Shown here piece after piece: positions 1 to 12,200 of a stretch of DNA of 64,000 nt. The translations under genes and the position numbers were made by a program. How positions within the stretch are numbered: position 1 is the stretch's first letter; each line of letters opens with the position of its first letter. The notes below the pieces were generated by a model. That model was not told the DNA's origin, searched no databases, and saw only the letters and a list, made by a program, of their open reading frames with translations. Source of the stretch: Acanthochromis polyacanthus (Eukaryota; Chordata; Actinopteri; Pomacentridae); the NCBI RefSeq assembly GCF_021347895.1, contig NC_067118.1, forward strand, positions 13,953,015-14,017,014, given 5' to 3'.

Positions 1-298
1 TGAACAAAATGCACATATATTTTGAAAATAGTTCTCAAAATTGATCTTGTAGGAGTACAAGTTCCGATAAATGATCTTCAAATGAGGAAAATACACATTT
101 ATTTTGAAAATGATCCTCAAAATTGATATTTTAAGAGAGTATATAACAACTTAGGTCCCTATAAGTTATCCTAAAATGATACTGCTGTCTAACCTCCATA
201 ATAAAACCTGGAGTCTTTATGTAAACCTCTGCATCAGCAGCAGTATAAAGCTGTAGTTTCTTCTGCTTTCTAACCTCCATAACTCTGATGTTCTCCAG
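1..298. other. intron sequence upstream of first visible borealin exon
   Basis: This AT-rich stretch ends in the acceptor TTCTCCAG at 291-298. A degenerate direct repeat is visible: the block around 3-45 (TTTTGAAAAT then CTCAAAATTGAT) recurs around 81-128. No coding sequence was recognised. The first borealin exon or exons, with the start codon, should lie to the left of the window. Confidence 0.6.
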
Positions 299-3200
299 TG
301 AAAACCAGAGTGGGCCAGCTGAAGGAGAAGATCAACCAGCTGCTGAAGGATGTGGACAACAGCTACAACATGGCTCTGATCAAACTCCCCAAAGCCGTCC
401 GGCAGACGTCCTGGCTGGAGCACTGCAGTGAGTTAATCAGAACTAAACAAAGTTAGGACGAGGACTGATGCCACCCAGCTGCAGACGCTGCTTCAGTTAG
501 CAGAGCTAATGTGTGTTTTTAATGAGCAGATAGTTGTGTATCGCTGTTCTGATTTAGCTTTTCTTCCTCCTCCTTCCATAAATGAATAATAACTTTATTT
601 ATTTCTACATCATCCACAACAAGGTGCTTAGACTTTAAAACCTACAACACAGATAATAAGGCCAGACATAGGAGAGGAGTCAGAGCAGTCAGTTCAAATA
701 AACAGTAGAAATGATCATAAATTACATTTCTGCTCATTCTTCTGGTTTCTGCTGCTGCAGCTTTTTAGTCATTTTTTTTTTACCAATTTTTTCTTTGTGG
801 TCATTTTGCATTTTTGCAGCGCTCAGAAATTGTTAAAAATGATTATTTTTAAAAAGTAGCCAATTAAATGTATAACTAGCTATGAGTATCAGTATTATGG
901 GATGTTAGCCTAGCCGCGCTAGACCCATGTTGTGAAGGCACAAGGGTCTAGGAACGCTCGACAGGGAGGGAGGCGGGCTAAAAGGTTGTCTATCAAATCA
1001 CTCTGCAGCAGTTGGGTAGGTATACAACCAATCAGTGCAACGAATAGGCTGACGGAGTTCCTAGAGCACCGGCGGATTGTGGCTAAGTCCCATTAGCTTC
1101 CCAACCAGTGGAGCCAACTGGTATATTAAGGATTTGCCATATCCCGTCGGCATAAGTCCAAATACGTCTTTCTTCTCAGTGAAACACTTCAGTGCCGTCC
1201 TTTGTTTATCTTTCAAGTTGAATTTTAGCTTCAAATCTTTAAGGGCTGTGGCCAAAACCGAGTCCAAAGATAACTGTTTATTGTTTCCGGTTGTTTCTGT
1301 CAGAATCGTCGCGCCTCTGTCGTCACTTAGTTACACCCGCCTTCTGACTCTACACTTCATGGTGATTGGTCCGGCCAGTTTTAGGAGAATCCAGCCTCGA
1401 GCCTTATGGAGGGTAACTAGACCCACCCTGGCAGAGAATTAAATTCGTTGCTGTGGGTTGTCTAGCGTGGCTAGGCTAATGGGATGTATCATAGTGATAA
1501 AAGTAGAACTCTGATCATTGATAAAGTTACAGGAGATGAAGAACCAGATGTTCTGAGGAGGTTCTGGAGGGAAATTTAGTCCTGTTTGGTTGATTTTTTT
1601 GTTGTTTTTGTTGCAATTTCTTTTTTGTGTGTTGATTTTCTGTGTTTTTCCTGCATATTTGAACCTTTCAAGGTAGTTTCGGCTCTTTTGATGTGGTTTT
1701 GTGTCTTTTTGTGGTTATTTTGGTACTTTTTTGGTTGATTTTGATTCTTTTTGTGGTTATTTTGGTACTTTTTGGTTGATTTTGATCCTTTTTGTGATCA
1801 TTTTGGTACTTTTTTGGTTGATTTTGATCCTTTTTGTGATCATTTTGGTACTTTTTGGTTGATTTTGATCCTTTTTGTGATCATTTTGGTACTTTTTGGT
1901 TGATTTTGATCCTTTTTGTGATCATTTTGGTACTTTTTTGGTTGATTTTGATCCTTTTTGTGGTAATTTTGGTTCTTATTCCAGTGTAGTTTTGTGGTGA
2001 TTAGCTGGTTAAATAAATAAAATACATGTTATAAGATGAATGTAAAACTCTGCTGTACCCTAACAGACAGATGTTCCAGCTGCTGATAATGATCTTCGTG
2101 CTTCATGTGACCTGAATGTAGCAGAACTTTCTCCAGGTTCTAATGAAAAGCTTTTCTCTCTCTCCAGAGTCTGACAAACCAAAGTCTCCAGAGGTGGATG
2201 ATGTGAAGGTGATTATCTGTTCTTCTCTCATCATATTTCATGCTTCAGCTCCACATTAAGTCCCTGATTAATCCGTCTGTTAGCAGAGAGAAGAAGAAGC
2301 TGCTATGGTTGAAAGCGTGGTGGCTGAAGATCACGCAGTCCTGCTGAAAACCGTCAAAAGTAGGTTTAAAGCTCCTCCTTAAACCAGACTGAAAACCAGA
2401 CACTTCTGCTGACTTCAGTTGTTCTGTCCACCCACAGCGTCCAAGAAGAACGGCAGAACCAAGTCCAGCTGTGAGGATGAGAACACTCCCAGTACAACCA
2501 GGAAGGTAGAGGCACATTTCCAGCCCGATCTCACGAGGATTCGTGAAACTGTCACGTAAATCTTTGTTTCGTTTCGTGCGCACCAACATGATTTCGTCAT
2601 GTTTTTCGTGTTGCTCACAACGAAACCCGCTGTGGTAATCACATCTGAAAGTGGTTTATACCGGCGGATTCATGACGATCTAAGCTGTCCATCGGCGTAT
2701 ACTGTTTGTGTGATCGCGTTTGCAGCCATCGGACATTCTTTAAATTCCTATGCAAATTAGTAGGTGTATCACTGGGTTATGGTTAGGGATGATGTAATGC
2801 AAAATATAGCGTTGGATTCGCAACGGTTTCACATTAAAAATATAATATACCCATTCATTTGAAATACGTTCTGAGTGGCACGAAAAGTCCGCCGTTTAAA
2901 ATACATTGGTGTGCATTTCGTTGTGAGCGGCACGAAAAACATGACAAAATCGTGTTGGTGCACACGAAACTGAAACTAAAACTTACGTGACAGTTTCACG
3001 AATCCTCGTGAGATCGGGCTGACATTTCACATGAGACAGCTCAGAGTTCAGCAGCTCCGTTCTTCATCAGTGTTGGTTTGTCTGGGATGTTTTCTGTGGA
3101 GTTTGGCTTTAATCAGGTTTCTAATGCAGGGAAAAGCCTCCAGAAAGCCTCCAACCACATCAAAACGAGCCAAAGCCCTGACGCTCAGCAAGCAGAGCGC

Positions 3201-6200
3201 CCCCATCAGACGGTAAAACTCTCCTGGTTTTATTTAAACATCCATAAAGCAGAGCTCCTCCATCAGACGGTAAAACTCTTCTAGTTTTATTTAAACATCC
3301 TTAAAGCAGAGCTCCTCCATCAGACGGTAAAACTCTTCTAGTTTTATTTAAACATCCATAAAGCAGAGCTCCTCCATCAGACGGTAAAACTCTTCTAGTT
3401 TTATTTAAACATCCATAAAGCAGAGCTCCTCCATCAGACGGTAAAACTCTTCTGGTTTTATTTAAACATCCATAAAGCAGAGCTCCTCCATCAGACGGTA
3501 AAACTCTTCTAGTTTTATTTAAACATCCTTAAAGCAGAGCTCCTCCATCAGACGGTAAAACTCTTCTAGTTTTATTTAAACATCCATAAAGCAGAGCTCC
3601 TCCATCAGACGGTAAAACTCTTCTAGTTTTATTTAAACATCCTTAAAGCAGAGCTCCTCCATCAGACGGTAAAACTCTTCTAGTTTTATTTAAACATCCA
3701 TAAAGCAGAGCTCCTCCATCAGACGGTAAAACTCTTCTAGTTTTATTTAAACATCCATAAAGCAGAGCTCCTCCATCAGACGGTAAAACTCTTCTAGTTT
3801 TATTTAAACATCCATAAAGCAGAGCTCCTCCATCAGACGGTAAAACTCTTCTGGTTTTATTTAAACATCCATAAAGCAGAGCTCCTCCATCAGACGGTAA
3901 AACTCTTCTAGTTTTATTTAAACATCCATAAAGCAGAGCTCCTCCATCAGACGGTAAAACTCTTCTAGTTTTATTTAAACATCCATAAAGCAGAGCTCCT
4001 CCATCAGACGGTAAAACTCTTCTAGTTTTATTTAAACATCCATAAAGCAGAGCTCCTCCATCAGACGGTAAAACTCTTCTGGTTTTATTTAAACATCCAT
4101 AAAGCAGAGCTCCTCCATCAGACGGTAAAACTCTTCTAGTTTTATTTAAACATCCATAAAGCAGAGCTCCTCCATCAGACGGTAAAACTCTTCTAGTTTT
4201 ATTTAAACATCCATAAAGCAGAGCTCCTCCATCAGACGGTAAAACTCTTCTGGTTTTATTTAAACATCCATAAAGCAGAGCTCCTCCATCAGACGATAAA
4301 ACTCTTCTAGTTTTATTTAAACATCCATAAAGCAGAGCTCCTCCATCAGACGGTAAAACTCTTCTAGTTTTATTTAAACATCCATAAAGCAGAGCTCCTC
4401 CATCAGACGATAAAACTCTTCTGGTTTTATTTAAACATCCTTAAAGCAGAGCTCCTCCATCAGACGGTAAAACTCTTCTAGTTTTATTTAAACATCCTTA
4501 AAGCAGAGCTCCTCCATCAGACGGTAAAACTCTTCTGGTTTTATTTAAACATCCTTAAAGCAGAGCTCCTCCATCAGACGATAAAACTCTTCTGGTTTTA
4601 TTTAAACATCCTTAAAGCAGAGCTCCTCCATCAGACGGTAAAACTCTTCTGGTTTTATTTAAACATCCATAAAGCAGAGCTCCTCCATCAGACGGTAAAA
4701 CTCTTCTAGTTTTATTTAAACATCCTTAAAGCAGAGCTCCTCCATCAGACGATAAAACTCTTCTAGTTTTATTTAAACATCCATAAAGCAGAGCTCCTCC
4801 ATCAGACGATAAAACTCTTCTAGTTTTATTTAAACATCCTTAAAGCAGAGCTCCTCCATCAGACGATAAAACTCTTCTAGTTTTATTTAAACATCCTTAA
4901 AGCAGAGCTCCTCCATCAGACGATAAAACTCTTCTGGTTTTATTTAAACATCCATAAAGCAGAGCTCCTCCATCAGACGATAAAACTCTTCTAGTTTTAT
5001 TTAAACATCCATAAAGCAGAGCTCCTCCATCAGACGATAAAACTCTTCTGGTTTTATTTAAACATCCATAAAGCAGAGCTCCTCCATCAGACGGTAAAAC
5101 TCTTCTAGTTTTATTTAAACATCCATAAAGCAGAGCTCCTCCATCAGACGGTAAAACTCTTCTAGTTTTATTTAAACATCCTTAAAGCAGAGCTCCTCCA
5201 TCAGACGGTAAAACTCTTCTAGTTTTATTTAAACATCCATAAAGCAGAGCTCCTCCATCAGACGGTAAAACTCTTCTAGTTTTATTTAAACATCCATAAA
5301 GCAGAGCTCCTCCATCAGACGGTAAAACTCTTCTGGTTTTATTTAAACATCCTTAAAGCAGAGCTCCTCCATCAGACGGTAAAACTCTTCTGGTTTTATT
5401 TAAACATCCTTAAAGCAGAGCTCCTCCATCAGACGGTAAAACTCTTCTAGTTTTATTTAAACATCCATAAAGCAGAGCTCCTCCATCAGACGGTAAAACT
5501 CTTCTAGTTTTATTTAAACATCCATAAAGCAGAGCTCCTCCATCAGACGGTAAAACTCTTCTCCTGGTTTTATTTAAACATCCATAAAGCAGAGCTCCTC
5601 CATCAGACGGTAAAACTCTTCTCCTGGTTTTATTTAAACATCCATAAAGCAGAGCTCCTCCATCAGACGGTAAAACTCTTCTCCTGGTTTTATTTAAACA
5701 TCCATAAAGCAGAGCTCCTCCATCAGACGATAAAACTCTTCTGGTTTTATTTAAACATCCATAAAGCAGAGCTCCTCCATCAGACGATAAAACTCTTCTA
5801 GTTTTATTTAAACATCCTTAAAGCAGAGCTCCTCCATCAGACGATAAAACTCTTCTAGTTTTATTTAAACATCCATAAAGCAGAGCTCCTCCATCAGACG
5901 ATAAAACTCTTCTAGTTTTATTTAAACATCCATAAAGCAGAGCTCCTCCATCAGACGGTAAAACTCTTCTCCTGGTTTTATTTAAACATCCATAAAGCAG
6001 AGCTCCTCCATCAGACGGTAAAACTCTTCTCCTGGTTTTATTTAAACATCCATAAAGCAGAGCTCCTCCATCAGACGATAAAACTCTTCTAGTTTTATTT
6101 AAACATCCTTAAAGCAGAGCTCCTCCATCAGACGATAAAACTCTTCTAGTTTTATTTAAACATCCTTAAAGCAGAGCTCCTCCATCAGACGATAAAACTC

Positions 6201-9200
6201 TTCTAGTTTTATTTAAACATCCTTAAAGCAGAGCTCCTCCATCAGACGGTAAAACTCTTCTAGTTTTATTTAAACATCCATAAAGCAGAGCTCCTCCATC
6301 AGACGATAAAACTCTTCTAGTTTTATTTAAACATCCATAAAGCAGAGCTCCTCCATCAGACGGTAAAACTCTTCTAGTTTTATTTAAACATCCATAAAGC
6401 AGAGCTCCTCCATCAGACGATAAAACTCTTCTAGTTTTATTTAAACATCCATAAAGCAGAGCTCCTCCATCAGACGGTAAAACTCTTCTAGTTTTATTTA
6501 AACATCCTTAAAGCAGAGCTCCTCCATCAGACGGTAAAACTCTTCTAGTTTTATTTAAACATCCTTAAAGCAGAGCTCCTCCATCAGACGATAAAACTCT
6601 TCTAGTTTTATTTAAACATCCTTAAAGCAGAGCTCCTCCATCAGACGATAAAACTCTTCTAGTTTTATTTAAACATCCATAAAGCAGAGCTCCTCCATCA
6701 GACGGTAAAACTCTTCTAGTTTTATTTAAACATCCTTAAAGCAGAGCTCCTCCATCAGACGGTAAAACTCTTCTAGTTTTATTTAAACATCCATAAAGCA
6801 GAGCTCCTCCATCAGACGGTAAAACTCTTCTAGTTTTATTTAAACATCCTTAAAGCAGAGCTCCTCCATCAGACGGTAAAACTCTTCTAGTTTTATTTAA
6901 ACATCCATAAAGCAGAGCTCCTCCATCAGACGGTAAAACTCTTCTGGTTTTATTTAAACATCCATAAAGCAGAGCTCCTCCATCAGACGATAAAACTCTT
7001 CTAGTTTTATTTAAACATCCATAAAGCAGAGCTCCTCCATCAGACGGTAAAACTCTTCTAGTTTTATTTAAACATCCATAAAGCAGAGCTCCTCCATCAG
7101 ACGGTAAAACTCTTCTAGTTTTATTTAAACATCCATAAAGCAGAGCTCCTCCATCAGACGGTAAAACTCTTCTGGTTTTATTTAAACATCCATAAAGCAG
7201 AGCTCCTCCATCAGACGGTAAAACTCTTCTAGTTTTATTTAAACATCCATAAAGCAGAGCTCCTCCATCAGACGGTAAAACTCTTCTAGTTTTATTTAAA
7301 CATCCATAAAGCAGAGCTCCTCCATCAGACGGTAAAACTCTTCTGGTTTTATTTAAACATCCATAAAGCAGAGCTCCTCCATCAGACGGTAAAACTCTTC
7401 TAGTTTTATTTAAACATCCATAAAGCAGAGCTCCTCCATCAGACGGTAAAACTCTTCTAGTTTTATTTAAACATCCATAAAGCAGAGCTCCTCCATCAGA
7501 CGGTAAAACTCTTCTGGTTTTATTTAAACATCCATAAAGCAGAGCTCCTCCATCAGACGATAAAACTCTTCTAGTTTTATTTAAACATCCATAAAGCAGA
7601 GCTCCTCCATCAGACGGTAAAACTCTTCTAGTTTTATTTAAACATCCATAAAGCAGAGCTCCTCCATCAGACGATAAAACTCTTCTGGTTTTATTTAAAC
7701 ATCCTTAAAGCAGAGCTCCTCCATCAGACGGTAAAACTCTTCTAGTTTTATTTAAACATCCTTAAAGCAGAGCTCCTCCATCAGACGGTAAAACTCTTCT
7801 GGTTTTATTTAAACATCCTTAAAGCAGAGCTCCTCCATCAGACGATAAAACTCTTCTGGTTTTATTTAAACATCCTTAAAGCAGAGCTCCTCCATCAGAC
7901 GGTAAAACTCTTCTAGTTTTATTTAAACATCCTTAAAGCAGAGCTCCTCCATCAGACGATAAAACTCTTCTAGTTTTATTTAAACATCCATAAAGCAGAG
8001 CTCCTCCATCAGACGATAAAACTCTTCTGGTTTTATTTAAACATCCTTAAAGCAGAGCTCCTCCATCAGACGATAAAACTCTTCTGGTTTTATTTAAACA
8101 TCCTTAAAGCAGAGCTCCTCCATCAGACGGTAAAACTCTTCTAGTTTTATTTAAACATCCTTAAAGCAGAGCTCCTCCATCAGACGGTAAAACTCTTCTG
8201 GTTTTATTTAAACATCCATAAAGCAGAGCTCCTCCATCAGACGGTAAAACTCTTCTAGTTTTATTTAAACATCCTTAAAGCAGAGCTCCTCCATCAGACG
8301 ATAAAACTCTTCTAGTTTTATTTAAACATCCATAAAGCAGAGCTCCTCCATCAGACGATAAAACTCTTCTAGTTTTATTTAAACATCCTTAAAGCAGAGC
8401 TCCTCCATCAGACGATAAAACTCTTCTAGTTTTATTTAAACATCCTTAAAGCAGAGCTCCTCCATCAGACGATAAAACTCTTCTGGTTTTATTTAAACAT
8501 CCATAAAGCAGAGCTCCTCCATCAGACGATAAAACTCTTCTAGTTTTATTTAAACATCCATAAAGCAGAGCTCCTCCATCAGACGATAAAACTCTTCTGG
8601 TTTTATTTAAACATCCATAAAGCAGAGCTCCTCCATCAGACGGTAAAACTCTTCTAGTTTTATTTAAACATCCATAAAGCAGAGCTCCTCCATCAGACGG
8701 TAAAACTCTTCTAGTTTTATTTAAACATCCTTAAAGCAGAGCTCCTCCATCAGACGGTAAAACTCTTCTGGTTTTATTTAAACATCCTTAAAGCAGAGCT
8801 CCTCCATCAGACGGTAAAACTCTTCTAGTTTTATTTAAACATCCATAAAGCAGAGCTCCTCCATCAGACGGTAAAACTCTTCTAGTTTTATTTAAACATC
8901 CATAAAGCAGAGCTCCTCCATCAGACGGTAAAACTCTTCTCCTGGTTTTATTTAAACATCCATAAAGCAGAGCTCCTCCATCAGACGGTAAAACTCTTCT
9001 CCTGGTTTTATTTAAACATCCATAAAGCAGAGCTCCTCCATCAGACGATAAAACTCTTCTGGTTTTATTTAAACATCCATAAAGCAGAGCTCCTCCATCA
9101 GACGATAAAACTCTTCTAGTTTTATTTAAACATCCTTAAAGCAGAGCTCCTCCATCAGACGATAAAACTCTTCTAGTTTTATTTAAACATCCATAAAGCA

Positions 9201-12200
9201 GAGCTCCTCCATCAGACGATAAAACTCTTCTAGTTTTATTTAAACATCCATAAAGCAGAGCTCCTCCATCAGACGGTAAAACTCTTCTCCTGGTTTTATT
9301 TAAACATCCATAAAGCAGAGCTCCTCCATCAGACGATAAAACTCTTCTAGTTTTATTTAAACATCCTTAAAGCAGAGCTCCTCCATCAGACGATAAAACT
9401 CTTCTAGTTTTATTTAAACATCCTTAAAGCAGAGCTCCTCCATCAGACGATAAAACTCTTCTAGTTTTATTTAAACATCCTTAAAGCAGAGCTCCTCCAT
9501 CAGACGATAAAACTCTTCTAGTTTTATTTAAACATCCATAAAGCAGAGCTCCTCCATCAGACGGTAAAACTCTTCTAGTTTTATTTAAACATCCTTAAAG
9601 CAGAGCTCCTCCATCAGACGGTAAAACTCTTCTAGTTTTATTTAAACATCCATAAAGCAGAGCTCCTCCATCAGACGGTAAAACTCTTCTAGTTTTATTT
9701 AAACATCCTTAAAGCAGAGCTCCTCCATCAGACGGTAAAACTCTTCTAGTTTTATTTAAACATCCATAAAGCAGAGCTCCTCCATCAGACGATAAAACTC
9801 TTCTAGTTTTATTTAAACATCCATAAAGCAGAGCTCCTCCATCAGACGGTAAAACTCTTCTAGTTTTATTTAAACATCCATAAAGCAGAGCTCCTCCATC
9901 AGACGGTAAAACTCTTCTAGTTTTATTTAAACATCCTTAAAGCAGAGCTCCTCCATCAGACGGTAAAACTCTTCTAGTTTTATTTAAACATCCTTAAAGC
10001 AGAGCTCCTCCATCAGACGATAAAACTCTTCTAGTTTTATTTAAACATCCATAAAGCAGAGCTCCTCCATCAGACGGTAAAACTCTTCTAGTTTTATTTA
10101 AACATCCTTAAAGCAGAGCTCCTCCATCAGACGGTAAAACTCTTCTAGTTTTATTTAAACATCCATAAAGCAGAGCTCCTCCATCAGACGATAAAACTCT
10201 TCTAGTTTTATTTAAACATCCATAAAGCAGAGCTCCTCCATCAGACGGTAAAACTCTTCTCCTGGTTTTATTTAAACATCCATAAAGCAGAGCTCCTCCA
10301 TCAGACGGTAAAACTCTTCTAGTTTTATTTAAACATCCATAAAGCAGAGCTCCTCCATCAGACGATAAAACTCTTCTAGTTTTATTTAAACATCCATAAA
10401 GCAGAGCTCCTCCATCAGACGGTAAAACTCTTCTCCTGGTTTTATTTAAACATCCATAAAGCAGAGCTCCTCCATCAGACGGTAAAACTCTTCTAGTTTT
10501 ATTTAAACATCCTTAAAGCAGAGCTCCTCCATCAGACGGTAAAACTCTTCTAGTTTTATTTAAACATCCATAAAGCAGAGCTCCTCCATCAGACGGTAAA
10601 ACTCTTCTAGTTTTATTTAAACATCCATAAAGCAGAGCTCCTCCATCAGACGGTAAAACTCTTCTGGTTTTATTTAAACATCCATAAAGCAGAGCTCCTC
10701 CATCAGACGATAAAACTCTTCTAGTTTTATTTAAACATCCATAAAGCAGAGCTCCTCCATCAGACGGTAAAACTCTTCTAGTTTTATTTAAACATCCATA
10801 AAGCAGAGCTCCTCCATCAGACGATAAAACTCTTCTAGTTTTATTTAAACATCCATAAAGCAGAGCTCCTCCATCAGACGATAAAACTCTTCTAGTTTTA
10901 TTTAAACATCCATAAAGCAGAGCTCCTCCATCAGACGATAAAACTCTTCTAGTTTTATTTAAACATCCTTAAAGCAGAGCTCCTCCATCAGACGATAAAA
11001 CTCTTCTAGTTTTATTTAAACATCCTTAAAGCAGAGCTCCTCCATCAGACGGTAAAACTCTTCTAGTTTTATTTAAACATCCATAAAGCAGAGCTCCTCC
11101 ATCAGACGATAAAACTCTTCTAGTTTTATTTAAACATCCATAAAGCAGAGCTCCTCCATCAGACGGTAAAACTCTTCTAGTTTTATTTAAACATCCATAA
11201 AGCAGAGCTCCTCCATCAGACGGTAAAACTCTTCTAGTTTTATTTAAACATCCTTAAAGCAGAGCTCCTCCATCAGACGGTAAAACTCTTCTAGTTTTAT
11301 TTAAACATCCTTAAAGCAGAGCTCCTCCATCAGACGGTAAAACTCTTCTAGTTTTATTTAAACATCCATAAAGCAGAGCTCCTCCATCAGACGGTAAAAC
11401 TCTTCTAGTTTTATTTAAACATCCTTAAAGCAGAGCTCCTCCATCAGACGGTAAAACTCTTCTAGTTTTATTTAAACATCCATAAAGCAGAGCTCCTCCA
11501 TCAGACGATAAAACTCTTCTGGTTTTATTTAAACATCCTTAAAGCAGAGCTCCTCCATCAGACGGTAAAACTCTTCTAGTTTTATTTAAACATCCATAAA
11601 GCAGAGCTCCTCCATCAGACGGTAAAACTCTTCTAGTTTTATTTAAACATCCATAAAGCAGAGCGCCCCCATCAGACGGTAAAACTCTTCTGGTTTTATT
11701 TAAACATCCTTAAAGCAGAGCTCCTCCATCAGACGATAAAACTCTTCTAGTTTTATTTAAACATCCATAAAGCAGAGCTCCTCCATCAGACGATAAAACT
11801 CTTCTAGTTTTATTTAAACATCCTTAAAGCAGAGCTCCTCCATCAGACGATAAAACTCTTCTGGTTTTATTTAAACATCCATAAAGCAGAGCTCCTCCAT
11901 CAGACGGTAAAACTCTTCTAGTTTTATTTAAACATCCATAAAGCAGAGCTCCTCCATCAGACGGTAAAACTCTTCTAGTTTTATTTAAACATCCATAAAG
12001 CAGAGCTCCTCCATCAGACGATAAAACTCTTCTGGTTTTATTTAAACATCCATAAAGCAGAGCTCCTCCATCAGACGATAAAACTCTTCTAGTTTTATTT
12101 AAACATCCTTAAAGCAGAGCTCCTCCATCAGACGGTAAAACTCTTCTAGTTTTATTTAAACATCCATAAAGCAGAGCTCCTCCATCAGACGGTAAAACTC

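Noticed and set aside
1061..1267. A host RecQ helicase exon on the minus strand
   Set aside because: It sits inside an element with inverted ends and an exact 9-bp target duplication, so it is transposon cargo.
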